Positions 1-8,149 of a DNA stretch of 64,000 nucleotides are shown one piece after another. The number at the start of each line of letters is the position of its first letter. Position 1 is the stretch's first letter. The notes under the pieces were generated by a model. It made no database searches. It was given only the letters and a program-made list of their open reading frames with translations, and was not told where the DNA came from. Both the position numbers and the translations under genes were made by a program. The DNA comes from Punica granatum (lineage: Eukaryota > Streptophyta > Magnoliopsida > Myrtales > Lythraceae). The stretch spans positions 1,612,001 through 1,676,000 of the forward strand of contig NC_045133.1 of the NCBI RefSeq assembly GCF_007655135.1, given 5' to 3'.

Positions 1-665
1 ACATTATCATCATACTGAACATCTTGAAAAACCTTCAGAGCATCCTCAAACCGGTAATTCTTCGCAAGCAAATCAATGGTCCCTGATCGGACATGGCCAT
101 TCGAAAAGAACCCATTTTTCAGTGCAAGCGAATACACCAGCACACCAAGGATGGGAGCTTGCAGGGCAGTGCAAGCGGAGAGAACGCTTCCATAAGTTAC
201 ATCATTAGGCTCGAAACCTGACGAGTGCATCCTACAAAAGAAACTCCAAGTTTCGGGGAACAGAGCCTGCTGGTTATAGCCGGAAATGACTGTGTTCCAT
301 GAAACGATGCTTCTAACAGGAATTTTATCCAACAGCTTGACGGCATCCTCCAAGGCCGCACATTTACAGTAACAGTCCATCAGACAACTCGCAATGAATG
401 TGTCCTGTAGTAAGTTGCCCTTCCTGAGCAACTGGGCATGTAATGCTCGAGTGTTTTCGATCGTGTACTGCCTCGACTTTCTGTAACCACTGAAGAGGAG
501 GACAGGATCGACAGCCTCTAGACTAGTAGTAGTGAGATGCTTTTTCTTCACCCCATTGCAGTCCGACAATGGGTTCCCGGAGAAACCGAGCGGCTTTATG
601 AATGTTGAAACTGAGAACGAAGATGGGATACCGCTGCGGCAGTTCTGGACAATCAGAGATTTCAT
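1..665 (-). CDS. Pentatricopeptide repeat protein, N-terminal part (OTP87-like), runs off the left edge
   Basis: An open frame of 221 codons starts at the ATG read from 665 to 663 and continues past base 1 without a stop, so only the N-terminus is present. After a basic, Ser-rich leader (about 45 residues, plausibly an organelle targeting peptide) come PPR helical pairs with typical PLS motifs: an ALHAQLL segment, SCLMDCYCKCAALEDAVKLL, the SIVSWNTVISGY motif near residue 120, then YGSVLSACTALQAP and a further RFEDALKVF repeat. PPR proteins bind organellar RNA and act in editing, splicing or stability. The order and wording of these repeats resemble Arabidopsis OTP87 (At1g74600, a mitochondrial editing factor), which I recall but could not search. 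Without the C-terminus the E or DYW class cannot be decided. A tRNA gene lies only 109 bp upstream on the other strand. PPR identity is near certain; OTP87 orthology is moderate. Confidence 0.88.
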   Translation of the reverse strand, partial: MKSLIVQNCRSGIPSSFSVSTFIKPLGFSGNPLSDCNGVKKKHLTTTSLEAVDPVLLFSGYRKSRQYTIENTRALHAQLLRKGNLLQDTFIASCLMDCYCKCAALEDAVKLLDKIPVRSIVSWNTVISGYNQQALFPETWSFFCRMHSSGFEPNDVTYGSVLSACTALQAPILGVLVYSLALKNGFFSNGHVRSGTIDLLAKNYRFEDALKVFQDVQYDDN

Positions 666-774
666 TTGGGTCCTCGATGGAGAAGGGGACAGACATGGAG
701 GAAGAGGACGGCGGAACCTCGGAGGCTTCGAAGAGAGAAAATAGTACAAATAGCGAGGAATAACAATGCAACAA

Positions 775-855
775 GTCAAGATGGCCGAGTTGGTCTAAGG
801 CGCCAGTTTCAGGTACTGGTCCGAAAGGGCATGGGTTCGAATCCCATTCTTGACA
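775..855 (+). tRNA. tRNA-Leu (anticodon CAG)
   Basis: An 81-nt class II tRNA folds by eye. The acceptor 5' strand GTCAAGA (775-781) pairs fully with TCTTGAC (848-854), followed by discriminator A. The D arm contains GCCGAGTTGGTCTAAGGC. The anticodon stem CCAGT (803-807) pairs with ACTGG (815-819) around the loop TTCAGGT, which puts anticodon CAG at 810-812 (reads CUG). A long variable arm follows, and the T arm is ATGGG-TTCGAAT-CCCAT. No intron is seen. The internal A and B boxes match the Pol III consensus. The CCA end is not encoded, as expected for a nuclear gene. It lies head to head with the PPR gene on the minus strand. Confidence 0.96.
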
Positions 856-861
856 GCAAAG

Positions 862-867
862 TTTTTT
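862..867 (+). terminator. Pol III T-run terminator of the tRNA-Leu gene
   Basis: A run of six T residues begins seven bases after the tRNA 3' end, with further T-rich sequence behind it. This is the usual plant Pol III stop signal. Confidence 0.8.
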
Positions 868-1003
868 GTTTTATTTTATTTTTTGAGAATTGAATTTTTG
901 CGAAACCAATCAAAGGTTGGGGAGCTTGAACATCCATGCTGCAGACTTTGATCATTCGTAACATATATAAGTCGAGACTGATCAAGTCTGTTCAGTGCTG
1001 ATG

Positions 1004-1165
1004 AACTTGAGGAGGAAGATCCAATGAACAAGAGCCCTTTGCTGCTTTGTTAAGCCTCTGTTTACGAGATGGTTCCTGTTCCGATTTACAATGGGAAGAC
1101 GGTTGCAGAATCACTAATTAACACATATATGAGACGTGGAAGGACTGTCCTCCGTGCATCGATCA
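1004..1165 (+). pseudogene. Decayed fragment of tau GST exon 1
   Basis: This stretch aligns by eye with the middle of exon 1 of the GST gene that starts at 1949. The shared order is the EED.MNKSPLLL segment, VPV..YNGKTVAES (the glutathione-binding loop), then ACGTGGAAGGAC, which matches codons just after the ILEYIDETW motif. An in-frame stop after the LLL part, small frame shifts and loss of the start, of the rest of exon 1 and of all of exon 2 make it non-coding. It is the most degraded member of the GST series. From 1166 to about 1850 I see no other gene; small ORFs there have no recognisable content. Confidence 0.75.
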
Positions 1166-1859
1166 ATTTCATGTTCCATCCTTTATGTCAGGATAGTCCA
1201 TTCCTCGGTTTCTTTGTCCATATCGATGGAGCATCGGTAGATGAATTTGCCTTTCTAACTTCGGTTGGACGTGTTGACTTGCCAATCAAGCCACGAGATA
1301 TTGCTCGAGTCGAACTTAATACAAATAGGTGACCGTAATTTAAGTGTGGATCAAAGTCGGTGGAAGCTTTCCAAGGATTAAGCCAACTGATCAGATGTTC
1401 CGGATGTACTCAGATGCATGATACCTTTATTGAAATCAAAGTATCCGGGATGTTCAGGAACGAAACCTCTGAAGGCTTTCTTGACATCGAGTCATCAGAG
1501 AGTATACAAAATTCTCAACCTTCACAATGTTACGGTATCGAGCCCAGGTTACGAATGTCTCATTTTAACGGTTATTGGTGCATTCAGAAATGATATTACC
1601 TTCCATTCTGAAGCAAATAATAGAAGACAGTTGACCTAAGATGTTCTTGCAGAACAAGATGCACAGTCAAAGGCATGAACTTTATCTGCAAATTATTTAT
1701 TAGTCTTCTTGTCCTGGGAAATGCTCATCTTCAACAACCACTCCTCTTTCTTTAAATCCGAACACCTCATGCCTGACGTTGTAGGAAAGAGTTTTCTTTA
1801 ACTGGCTTCTCAAGCAAGCCAAGAAGAGACATCACGGCGTGATCTCAAGATCACAAGAC

Positions 1860-1866
1860 TATAAAT
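1860..1866 (+). promoter_or_regulatory. TATA box of the first intact GST gene
   Basis: The core TATAAAT sits within CTATAAATCAAGAA, 89 bp before the ATG. The same CTATAAATCAAG core recurs at 3647 and 12968 before the other well-preserved GST copies, which supports it as a functional, co-duplicated promoter element. Confidence 0.75.
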
Positions 1867-1948
1867 CAAGAACCAAGAAAAACCGATTTCAACACCGAAC
1901 CTTAAGATCATACAAACACAAGAGACAGAGAGAGGGAAGATAGTGATC

Positions 1949-2910
1949 ATGGCAGAAAACAGAGTGACCCTTCATGGGATGTGGGCAAGCGCTTACAGCA
2001 AAAGGGTGGAGCTTGGGCTGAGAGTGAAGGGGATCGAGTACGCGTATGTTGAGGAAGATTTGATGAACAACAAGAGCCCGTTGCTGATCCAGTATAACCC
2101 GGTCCACAAGAAAGTTCCTGTTCTGGTTCACAATGGGAAGCCCATTGCTGAATCTCTAGTCATTCTTGAATACATCGATGAGACGTGGAAGGACGGTCAT
2201 CGGCTACTGCCAGAAGATCCCTACGAGAGAGCCAAAGTCAGGTTCTGGGCTAACTTTCTGCAGCAGGTCAGCTAAGAGTCCCATATTTTTCGATCAGTCA
2301 TTCATGCCCACAAAAGTGTTTTATGAATTGGGTTCAGTTTTGAATCTTTTTTTAGTGCGATGGATGCCAGTAGGATTGAAAGGAGGGGGCGATTTAGAAG
2401 GTATCATATTTTCAGTACGCTGATTCAGCATAAAGAGCTTAGTTGGTTTTATGTCCTCTTTCATGTTCGAAAAGAAAATCATAGTTCCAGTTGATTCACG
2501 GGCAAACTCGTGATTCTGATTCTTTTTTCAATTTGCAGCTGTTCGACACCGTGCTTTTAGCTCTCAAATCTGAAGGCGACGCACAGGAGAAAGCTGGTGA
2601 ACAAGTTCATGAGAAACTGAAGCTGCTGGAAGAAGGACTGAAGGGCTGCTTCCCAGGAGGCTTCCCGAGCATAACAGGAGAGAGCGAGCACATGGGACTC
2701 CTCGACATTGTCATGTGCTCAATATTTGGTCCCCATAAAATTCAGGAACAAGTCTTCGGTGTGAAATTCATTGACACAGAAAAGTATCCGCTCGTGTCCT
2801 CCTGGGTGAAGTCCTTGACTGAGGTGCCCCTGGTGAAAGAGTTACTTCCTCCTCATGAGAAGCTCGTCGGTTTTCTTCGGTTTATCAGAGAGAGAGCCCT
2901 CAAGGCCTGA
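1949..2910 (+). CDS. Tau-class glutathione S-transferase (GSTU9/GSTU10-like), intact copy 1
   Basis: Two exons, 1949-2266 and 2539-2910, joined in phase 0 at CAG/GT and TTTGCAG, encode 229 aa, a normal length for tau GSTs. The start is the ATG at 1949. The N-terminal thioredoxin-like domain has the catalytic Ser14 in the [11 protein letters not shown] motif, the cis-Pro loop [12 protein letters not shown], and the ES pair before [11 protein letters not shown] that binds the gamma-glutamyl part of glutathione. Exon 2 supplies the all-helical C-terminal domain that forms the hydrophobic substrate site. Tau GSTs are cytosolic dimers that conjugate glutathione to xenobiotics and oxidised lipids. 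The sequence is closest, from memory, to Arabidopsis GSTU9 and GSTU10. It belongs to a local tandem cluster and shares promoter sequence with the copies at 3721 and 13050. Confidence 0.93.
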
Positions 2911-3646
2911 GAAGCTTTATGTCATTTGTACTCAAGCATATAGAAGTGTATCGCCTGCTTTAGAATAAGAACGGGAACTCGGTATTTATCGCCTGTTCTT
3001 CGTCATTGTATTTCCTCGATGTAGTTCCTGTAGTGCTTTGTGTTTTGTGGAATAATGGTATCAAAACAAAGTTGGTGTTTGTGTCCTCGCTCCAAGTTCT
3101 TCGAGTTCAAAGCATATGTCTACAAATAGAGAAGGGAAGAAGGGCGTTGTATAATGAGGTTAATCAACAAATTCCATATAATCCTATGTTATGACTACAG
3201 ATAAAACCGGGCCAGACTTCTTGGACAAAGCTCAGGGTTTAGACTAATTGAGAAAGACAAAATGCAAAATCGTCGAAGAACCGTGCTTCTTATTTACCTT
3301 TGAACTTGGCAGATCCAAACTTTTTAGGACTGGTAATTTAGATACGGATGAAGATACTCTGAAATGGGCGAACTGTTCAATCATCGAGTGCTTCATCTGC
3401 ATTATCAATCCAAAGTCAAATCGAATATTTTAAAGAATTCGCTTTGAATGTCCTGTCGTGCTTCAGGGTGAATGAATAGTTTATTTGTTTTCTCGATCAT
3501 TCCGTGGACAATAGTTTATTTGTTCTCTCGATCATTCCATGGACTTTGATGGATTAATATATCATATCCATGACTTGGGTTGCAGGAAACATTCTTCTTC
3601 TCTGCAGCCACTTGTCAAGCAAGCCACCGATTGAATCTCCATAAAC
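2911..3646 (+). other. GST spacer: 3' UTR of copy 1 and promoter of copy 2
   Basis: No gene is seen. Two near-identical ~40-bp direct repeats around ATAGTTTATTTGTT and TCTCGATCATTCC lie at about 3475-3542. The end of the spacer resembles the region upstream of the other GST copies, including the GTCAAGCAAGCCA block. Confidence 0.5.
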
Positions 3647-3653
3647 TATAAAT
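3647..3653 (+). promoter_or_regulatory. TATA box of GST copy 2
   Basis: TATAAAT within CTATAAATCAAGAATCATGG, 74 bp before the ATG at 3721. The core is shared with the copies at 1949 and 13050. The leader that follows is GA-rich (GAGAGAGAGA). Confidence 0.7.
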
Positions 3654-3720
3654 CAAGAATCATGGAGCCCCTAGCCAAAGCTCAGAGGAACACAAAGAGA
3701 GAGAGAGAGAGAGAGCGACT

Positions 3721-4637
3721 ATGGTAGAAGAAAACAGAGTCACCCTCCGTGGAATGTGGTCAAGCATGTACAGTAAGAGGGTCGAACTTGCCCTGCGAGT
3801 GAAGGGGATCGAGTACGAGTACATGGAGGAAGATCTGATGAACAAGAGCATGTTGCTGCTCCGCTACAATCCTGTCCACAAGAAGGTTCCTGTTCTGGTT
3901 CATAACGGTAAGCCTGTTGCAGAATCTCTAGTCATTCTCGAATACATTGACGAGACATGGAAGCATAATCCTCGGCTACTGCCTGAAGATCCCTATGAAA
4001 GAGCCAAAGTCGGGTTCTGGGCTAACTTTCTACATCTGCAGGTTAGTGTAAAACTCGGTCTTTTACTCTGATAACCGTTCTTAGGTGATCGGAAGATTGG
4101 AAAGAGCCATAGTAATTTGTATTTATCATTTATGGACCGTCGAGTACAGTGCTCTGCGTATGGACAGTCACGTTACGTCCTGTTTCAAGTTTGAAAATCG
4201 CATTACGTCCTTATTTGAATCAAAATACTGTTTCATCTAATTTGTGATTTTAATGATTGTAGGTGTTCGAGGCCTTGGCTGTAGTGTTCACTTCCGAAGG
4301 CGAAGTACAAGAGAGAGCCATTGAGCAAGTGCATGAATAACTCAAGCTGTTGGAAGGAGGGATCAAGGGTTGCTTCCCTGGAGGTGCCCCGGCCATAGGT
4401 GGGGACAGCATGGGACTCCTAGACATAGTCATGTGTTCGCTATTCGGTGCCCATAAAGTTCAGGAAGAAGTTTTCGGCGTGAAGTTCATAGACCGTGATA
4501 AGTACCCCATCATATCCTCTTGGGTCATGTCCTTGACTGAGCTACCGCTGGTGAAAGAGGTGATTCCTCCTCGTGAGAAGCTTGCTGGTATTTTCCGATT
4601 TATTAGGGACAAAGCACTCAAGTCTTCAGCAGTTTAA
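3721..4637 (+). pseudogene. Tau GST copy 2 with a single nonsense codon in exon 2
   Basis: The gene structure matches its neighbours: exon 1 is 3721-4041 (107 codons, catalytic Ser in [11 protein letters not shown], cis-Pro and ES motifs intact) and exon 2 is 4263-4637. Splice sites CAG/GTTAGT and TTGTAG are usable. In exon 2, codon 4338-4340 is TAA where both intact paralogues have AAA ([10 protein letters not shown]). The rest of the frame stays open to the normal stop at 4635-4637 and is well conserved ([13 protein letters not shown]). A translated product would end at about residue 132, losing most of the C-terminal domain and the hydrophobic substrate pocket. It could be a young pseudogene, a segregating null allele or a base-calling error. 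TATA box and splice sites look intact, so it may still be transcribed. Confidence 0.88.
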
Positions 4638-5434
4638 TCATTCTCAGGAACACACAGGGGTCTTACCTTACTATAGAATAAGGATGGAACTCGCCACGCC
4701 AATTATCGTGTGTTCTTCATCTTAGTCTTTCCTAAATAATGATCCGTGTATTGTAAAATAATAATGTCTCATTTCTGTAATATCTTTTGCCTGATTCGCA
4801 ACATATTCACTTGGATTGTGTTCTTAAGAAGGAGAGCATTTAGGGGTAAAAAAACACTTGGATTGGGCACCCGCTCCATTACTAGAGTTTGAAGCTACTG
4901 TCTGCACATGCAGAAGGCTTCAGCCTTTTAGGTTTCAGCAAGATTGAGTCTTACTTTTCAATCAGGGGTGTCAACTGTCTCCGATAAGAAACTTTTCCTC
5001 ACTTCTTTAGCTTATCCCGTAAAACTGGGCTAGACTCAATGAAGTCGAGATTTTCAGAGCAATGGGAGATTACAGTCGATCTCACCTTTCTTTAGCAACA
5101 AGAAATGAACTGAACTTCGCATTTTCATTATCGCGCCCAAGTTTGAACGCCCATAAACTTCAGTTTGATGAGCCCACCAGTTGATTTCTTGACCGGCAGA
5201 AACCCATCATAGGATGCGGCCAATATAGCTTATCTAGCGAGAGGCTGGAGTCAGACGTGAAACTGTAGGTAGTTCACAAACCCTGTCGACTTTGACCACT
5301 AGGTTTCAAGGAGGAAACTTCCCAGCAGAGCCTTGTCACGCAAGGCAAGAGTAGACATCATTTTTTAATCTGGATCTTGCAGTCCATCAACCAAAAGGAC
5401 CCTGAAGTCGGTAAGTTTCATTGAATCTCTGGTT
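4638..5434 (+). other. GST spacer carrying a duplicated upstream region
   Basis: No gene. Blocks here (GGTTTCAGCAAGATTGA near 4932, and GATCTCACCTTTCTTTAGCA with the following AAGAAATGAACTGA near 5080-5115) recur at about 12380-12460 upstream of the intact GST at 13050. The spacer was therefore copied with the gene. The TATA position is degraded (TCCATCAACCAAAAG near 5384) compared with CTATAAATCAAG in the live copies. Confidence 0.6.
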
Positions 5435-5770
5435 ATGGCAAAAGAAACTGAGTAACCCTGCACGGGGTGTGTGCTTAGCATTGACTCTGACTTGGTAGCT
5501 GTTCTTAGAGATCTGAAGACTCGACAGGGGAATGATGATCTTTGAAGTGTCGATGAATGTTAATGCTTTCGATCTTTTTGATTGCAGATGCTTGAGGCCA
5601 TGTTTTTAGAGGTGAAACTGATGGCGAAGTACGACAGAGAACCATCGCCAGAAACTGAAGCTGTTGGAAGAAGGGATCAAAATCAAAGGCTGCGTGCACC
5701 ATGCAAATTGTTGGAGAGAGCATGGGACTCCTGGACATCATCATGTGCACGATGCAAATTGTGCATACTG
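5435..5770 (+). pseudogene. Tau GST pseudogene with collapsed exon 1 and broken exon 2
   Basis: The ATG at 5435 begins a remnant of exon 1 (ATGGCAAAAGAAACTGAG then TAA). Only about 45 bp still match the paralogues, after which exon 1 is deleted. A TTGCAG acceptor at about 5587 leads into an exon 2 remnant that still shows codons for MLEAM, the LKLLEEGIK segment and [11 protein letters not shown], but insertions and deletions put these pieces in different frames, and a 16-bp motif ATCATGTGCACGATGC leads directly to non-homologous sequence. With a decayed TATA region as well, this copy should be dead. Confidence 0.85.
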
Positions 5771-6179
5771 TTGAAAGTCAAGGTTTGGGCATGCTGCTTG
5801 CAAATCTTTCCCAATACATTTTTTCCGTGACCTAGCTGAAGATGCAAATCAGTACCCAGTCGGTTGGCATTTCAGCGTCTTTAACAATGACAGCTCGAGT
5901 TTGAGGAATTGCATACTATGCATGGCTTAACTTGCTTCCGTTTGATGATGCGAGCATGACTACTACAAAATTCAAAGTTCAAAGAGTGTCGTGTGACGTA
6001 GCGTGTCATATGAAGCTATGTTTCAATTAGGTAACTCCAGCAGACACTCCATACATTAGAGAGTCAGGAAGCGCGACAAGCATCTCGTTCTCCTCTTGAA
6101 TCGTTGAGCCATCAACACACAGGAGCGCACTATTATGGCAGCTCGTGCTTTCTTATTGTACATGATTAGCGAGACTACC
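5771..6179. other. Spacer with no recognisable gene
   Basis: I see only non-coding sequence after the GST pseudogene. No conserved motif, repeat copy or RNA gene was recognised. Confidence 0.4.
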
Positions 6180-6557
6180 TCATACGATGTGTCTCCTAAT
6201 GTACTTGTGGTCTAGCTCATTTGTGTTATCGAATTGGAATCTCGCCCACTTTTCCATCTCATCCATAGTATCGTCAAGCCGATCGTTTCTTGGGGGAGGA
6301 TTTGGGCGGGACAGAACCATGGGTCCAATTAAGGCGGCGTAGTGGCTCGACGTGATTGTGACCTCTTTGAATGGCATGTGGAATGTATGGATTGTTTTGC
6401 CCCACCCCTCTGCCAAGGGAAAGATCACGTCGTGGTTGTACCTAAGGTTTCTCTTTTTCATCGTGGTAATTGAAATGCCTGATGCCAGCCTTTGGACTAT
6501 CTCTTGATCATGTTTACTATTGTCGATCTCCCCTAACACTTTCCACCACTCTAGCAC
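6180..6557 (-). pseudogene. Plant mobile domain (PMD) fragment, transposon-derived
   Basis: A 125-codon minus-strand frame contains HTFHMPFKEVTITSSHYAAL around residues 57-77. This resembles the THTFHLP.GE.TITLEDV core of the plant mobile domain (PF10536, aminotransferase-like), which occurs in MULE/MuDR transposons and in MAIN-like host genes. The segment before it (EWWKVLG..D, ERW-like GW) also fits the start of that domain. The usual following helices are replaced by unrelated sequence, and no transposase is adjacent. I read it as a relic of a mobile element, not as an active gene; a short expressed PMD gene is less likely. Confidence 0.5.
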
Positions 6558-7130
6558 CCCGTCAGCACTACCGGAGGCCTTGATTTCTGGTCGAAAAGTT
6601 TGACTCTACGATCAAAATAAACACCTCAAAAATAAGTATGGATTCGAATAAGCGGATCTCGGTTATTTATCTATATGTTAAATTAAGACATCCATAACAT
6701 ACCTTTGATTGGGGTCATTCCTCGGATCTTGAGATGAGTTGAGGTAAATTCTCAACCCCCGGAGCAACGAGAGCGCTTTCACGACGATTACTGACCATAC
6801 TGCGCTAGTCTCTCTAGTCATTAGTATACTGAATAAATTATAGAAGGAATTTTCACTCAGTAAATACTAGCAAGCGAGTAATTAATTCATACGCCTGGTC
6901 ATGAAATCTAAATTTTTCTTTGAAGTGTGTTGCTCTAAGTTTTTCTTTTCACTGACATGATCGAAACATATAATGAGCACGTTCGTGTTGTTGTCTAAAG
7001 ATAGCTCAAACATTTTAAGAGTAGTGGCTTCAAGAACCGAGTTGTTAAACCTATTGCATTAAATGAAAACAGCAACGGGTCTCACTTGTAGTTGTTCCAA
7101 CTCGTAAATTATTTATGCTATATTTGGCTT
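6558..7130. other. Spacer with no recognisable gene
   Basis: AT-rich sequence upstream (on the minus strand) of the PMD relic. I looked for further PMD exons and found none that could be supported. Confidence 0.4.
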
Positions 7131-7413
7131 AGAGTTTTTTTTTTTAACTCTACTCCACTTAACTCCATTTATCTTCTATTCAATAATACAATTATTACTT
7201 TTCCCTTTTTCTTCAATTTTTTAACCATTCAATTCAATTTTTAATACTAAATTTCATCAACTATTCATTACTTTTTTCACAATTTAATAACACAATCATT
7301 ACTTTCTCTCAACTATTCCTTACTTTTTCTCATAATTCAACAACACAATCATTACAACGCCAAATAAATATAATTATTTAGAGTTGGAACGGAGTGGAGT
7401 TAAAACTCATCCC
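7131..7413. mobile_element. Short foldback/MITE-like element with internal direct repeats
   Basis: The ends are inverted copies: left T-run-AACTCTACTCCACTTAACTCC and right GGAGTGGAGTTAAAACTCATCCC pair over roughly 30-35 bp with mismatches. Between them, units of about 50 bp built on CAACTATTC(A/C)TTACTTTTT and CAACACAATCATTAC are repeated two to three times. There is no coding capacity. The flanks TTA and CTA/TAG could be a 3-bp target duplication of the PIF/Harbinger type, but this is weak. Confidence 0.5.
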
Positions 7414-7912
7414 TAGATTTTTTGGAACGTTATACTCACCATCCATGCTTGCAAGACTAAATTTGACACGGGAGCTGAGCTACACGGTGCCTTCACCTAG
7501 TAGAACTTGCCGAGACCTAAAGAGTTAATGGTACAAAAGTCGCGTGGAATGACAAATGGAAACTCAAAATATGGGCCAATTCATTTGCTCTCGAAGATGT
7601 CACGTATTCTCTCGTGCATAAGAGCACTCATATTCCCTATCGAAACAACACGCTGACACAGTTCTCTGGGTTGATGTTTATTTCAATAGTCTTTTGATTT
7701 ACTATTAACTCGATTTGACAACTAAGTAGATGCATGGATGGAAAATATTTTATTTGTTAAAGATTGGGAGCATCGATTTAGCCTTTACAATTCGCTCCAC
7801 TTGTTGGCGGAGCGCAAAAGAGATGTTGTCAGCGTAGGATATTTGTCGACATACATTCTAGTCAAAGCACAAGTAAGAGGCACACAAGCTAAGCTAGGAT
7901 GAGTACCTTAAT
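7414..7912. other. Spacer with no recognisable gene
   Basis: Mixed-composition sequence between two repeat elements. Nothing identifiable is present. Confidence 0.4.
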
Positions 7913-8002
7913 AATGCAATTTACACGGCCTATATTAAGTTTAATGCTATTTATACGGCCTATATTAAGTTTAATGCAATTTATATGGCCTATATTAAGT
8001 TT
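7913..8002 (+). repeat. Three tandem copies of a 30-bp unit
   Basis: The unit ATGCAATTTACACGGCCTAT plus ATTAAGTTTA occurs three times in a row with exact 30-bp spacing and only a few substitutions (TTTACACGG, TTTATACGG, TTTATATGG). Because 30 is divisible by three it produces a spurious repetitive ORF. Confidence 0.9.
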
Positions 8003-8149
8003 ATTGCTTGCCAATAAGTCGAGCGACTTGTCAAGGTGGGCTAAACCGGCATCCCCAATAAGAAATTATATTTTTCAGTATGTTCCACATCCTTCAGGGC
8101 AACGAGAAGTTGAAGATCTACATTAGGAGACACATTGTGTATTTAATTC

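Noticed and set aside
523..774. 83-codon minus-strand ORF overlapping the PPR start
   Set aside because: It is in another frame than the PPR protein, whose true start at 665 gives a continuous PPR-like sequence to the window edge.
1360..1639. Overlapping short ORFs as a remnant of GST exon 2
   Set aside because: I could not align them with exon 2 of the intact GST copies, and the match is limited to chance residues.
7899..8126. ORF with repeated RPILSLM motif as a repeat protein
   Set aside because: The motif comes from the 30-bp tandem DNA repeat, whose period is a multiple of three. No signal, domain or homologue is apparent.
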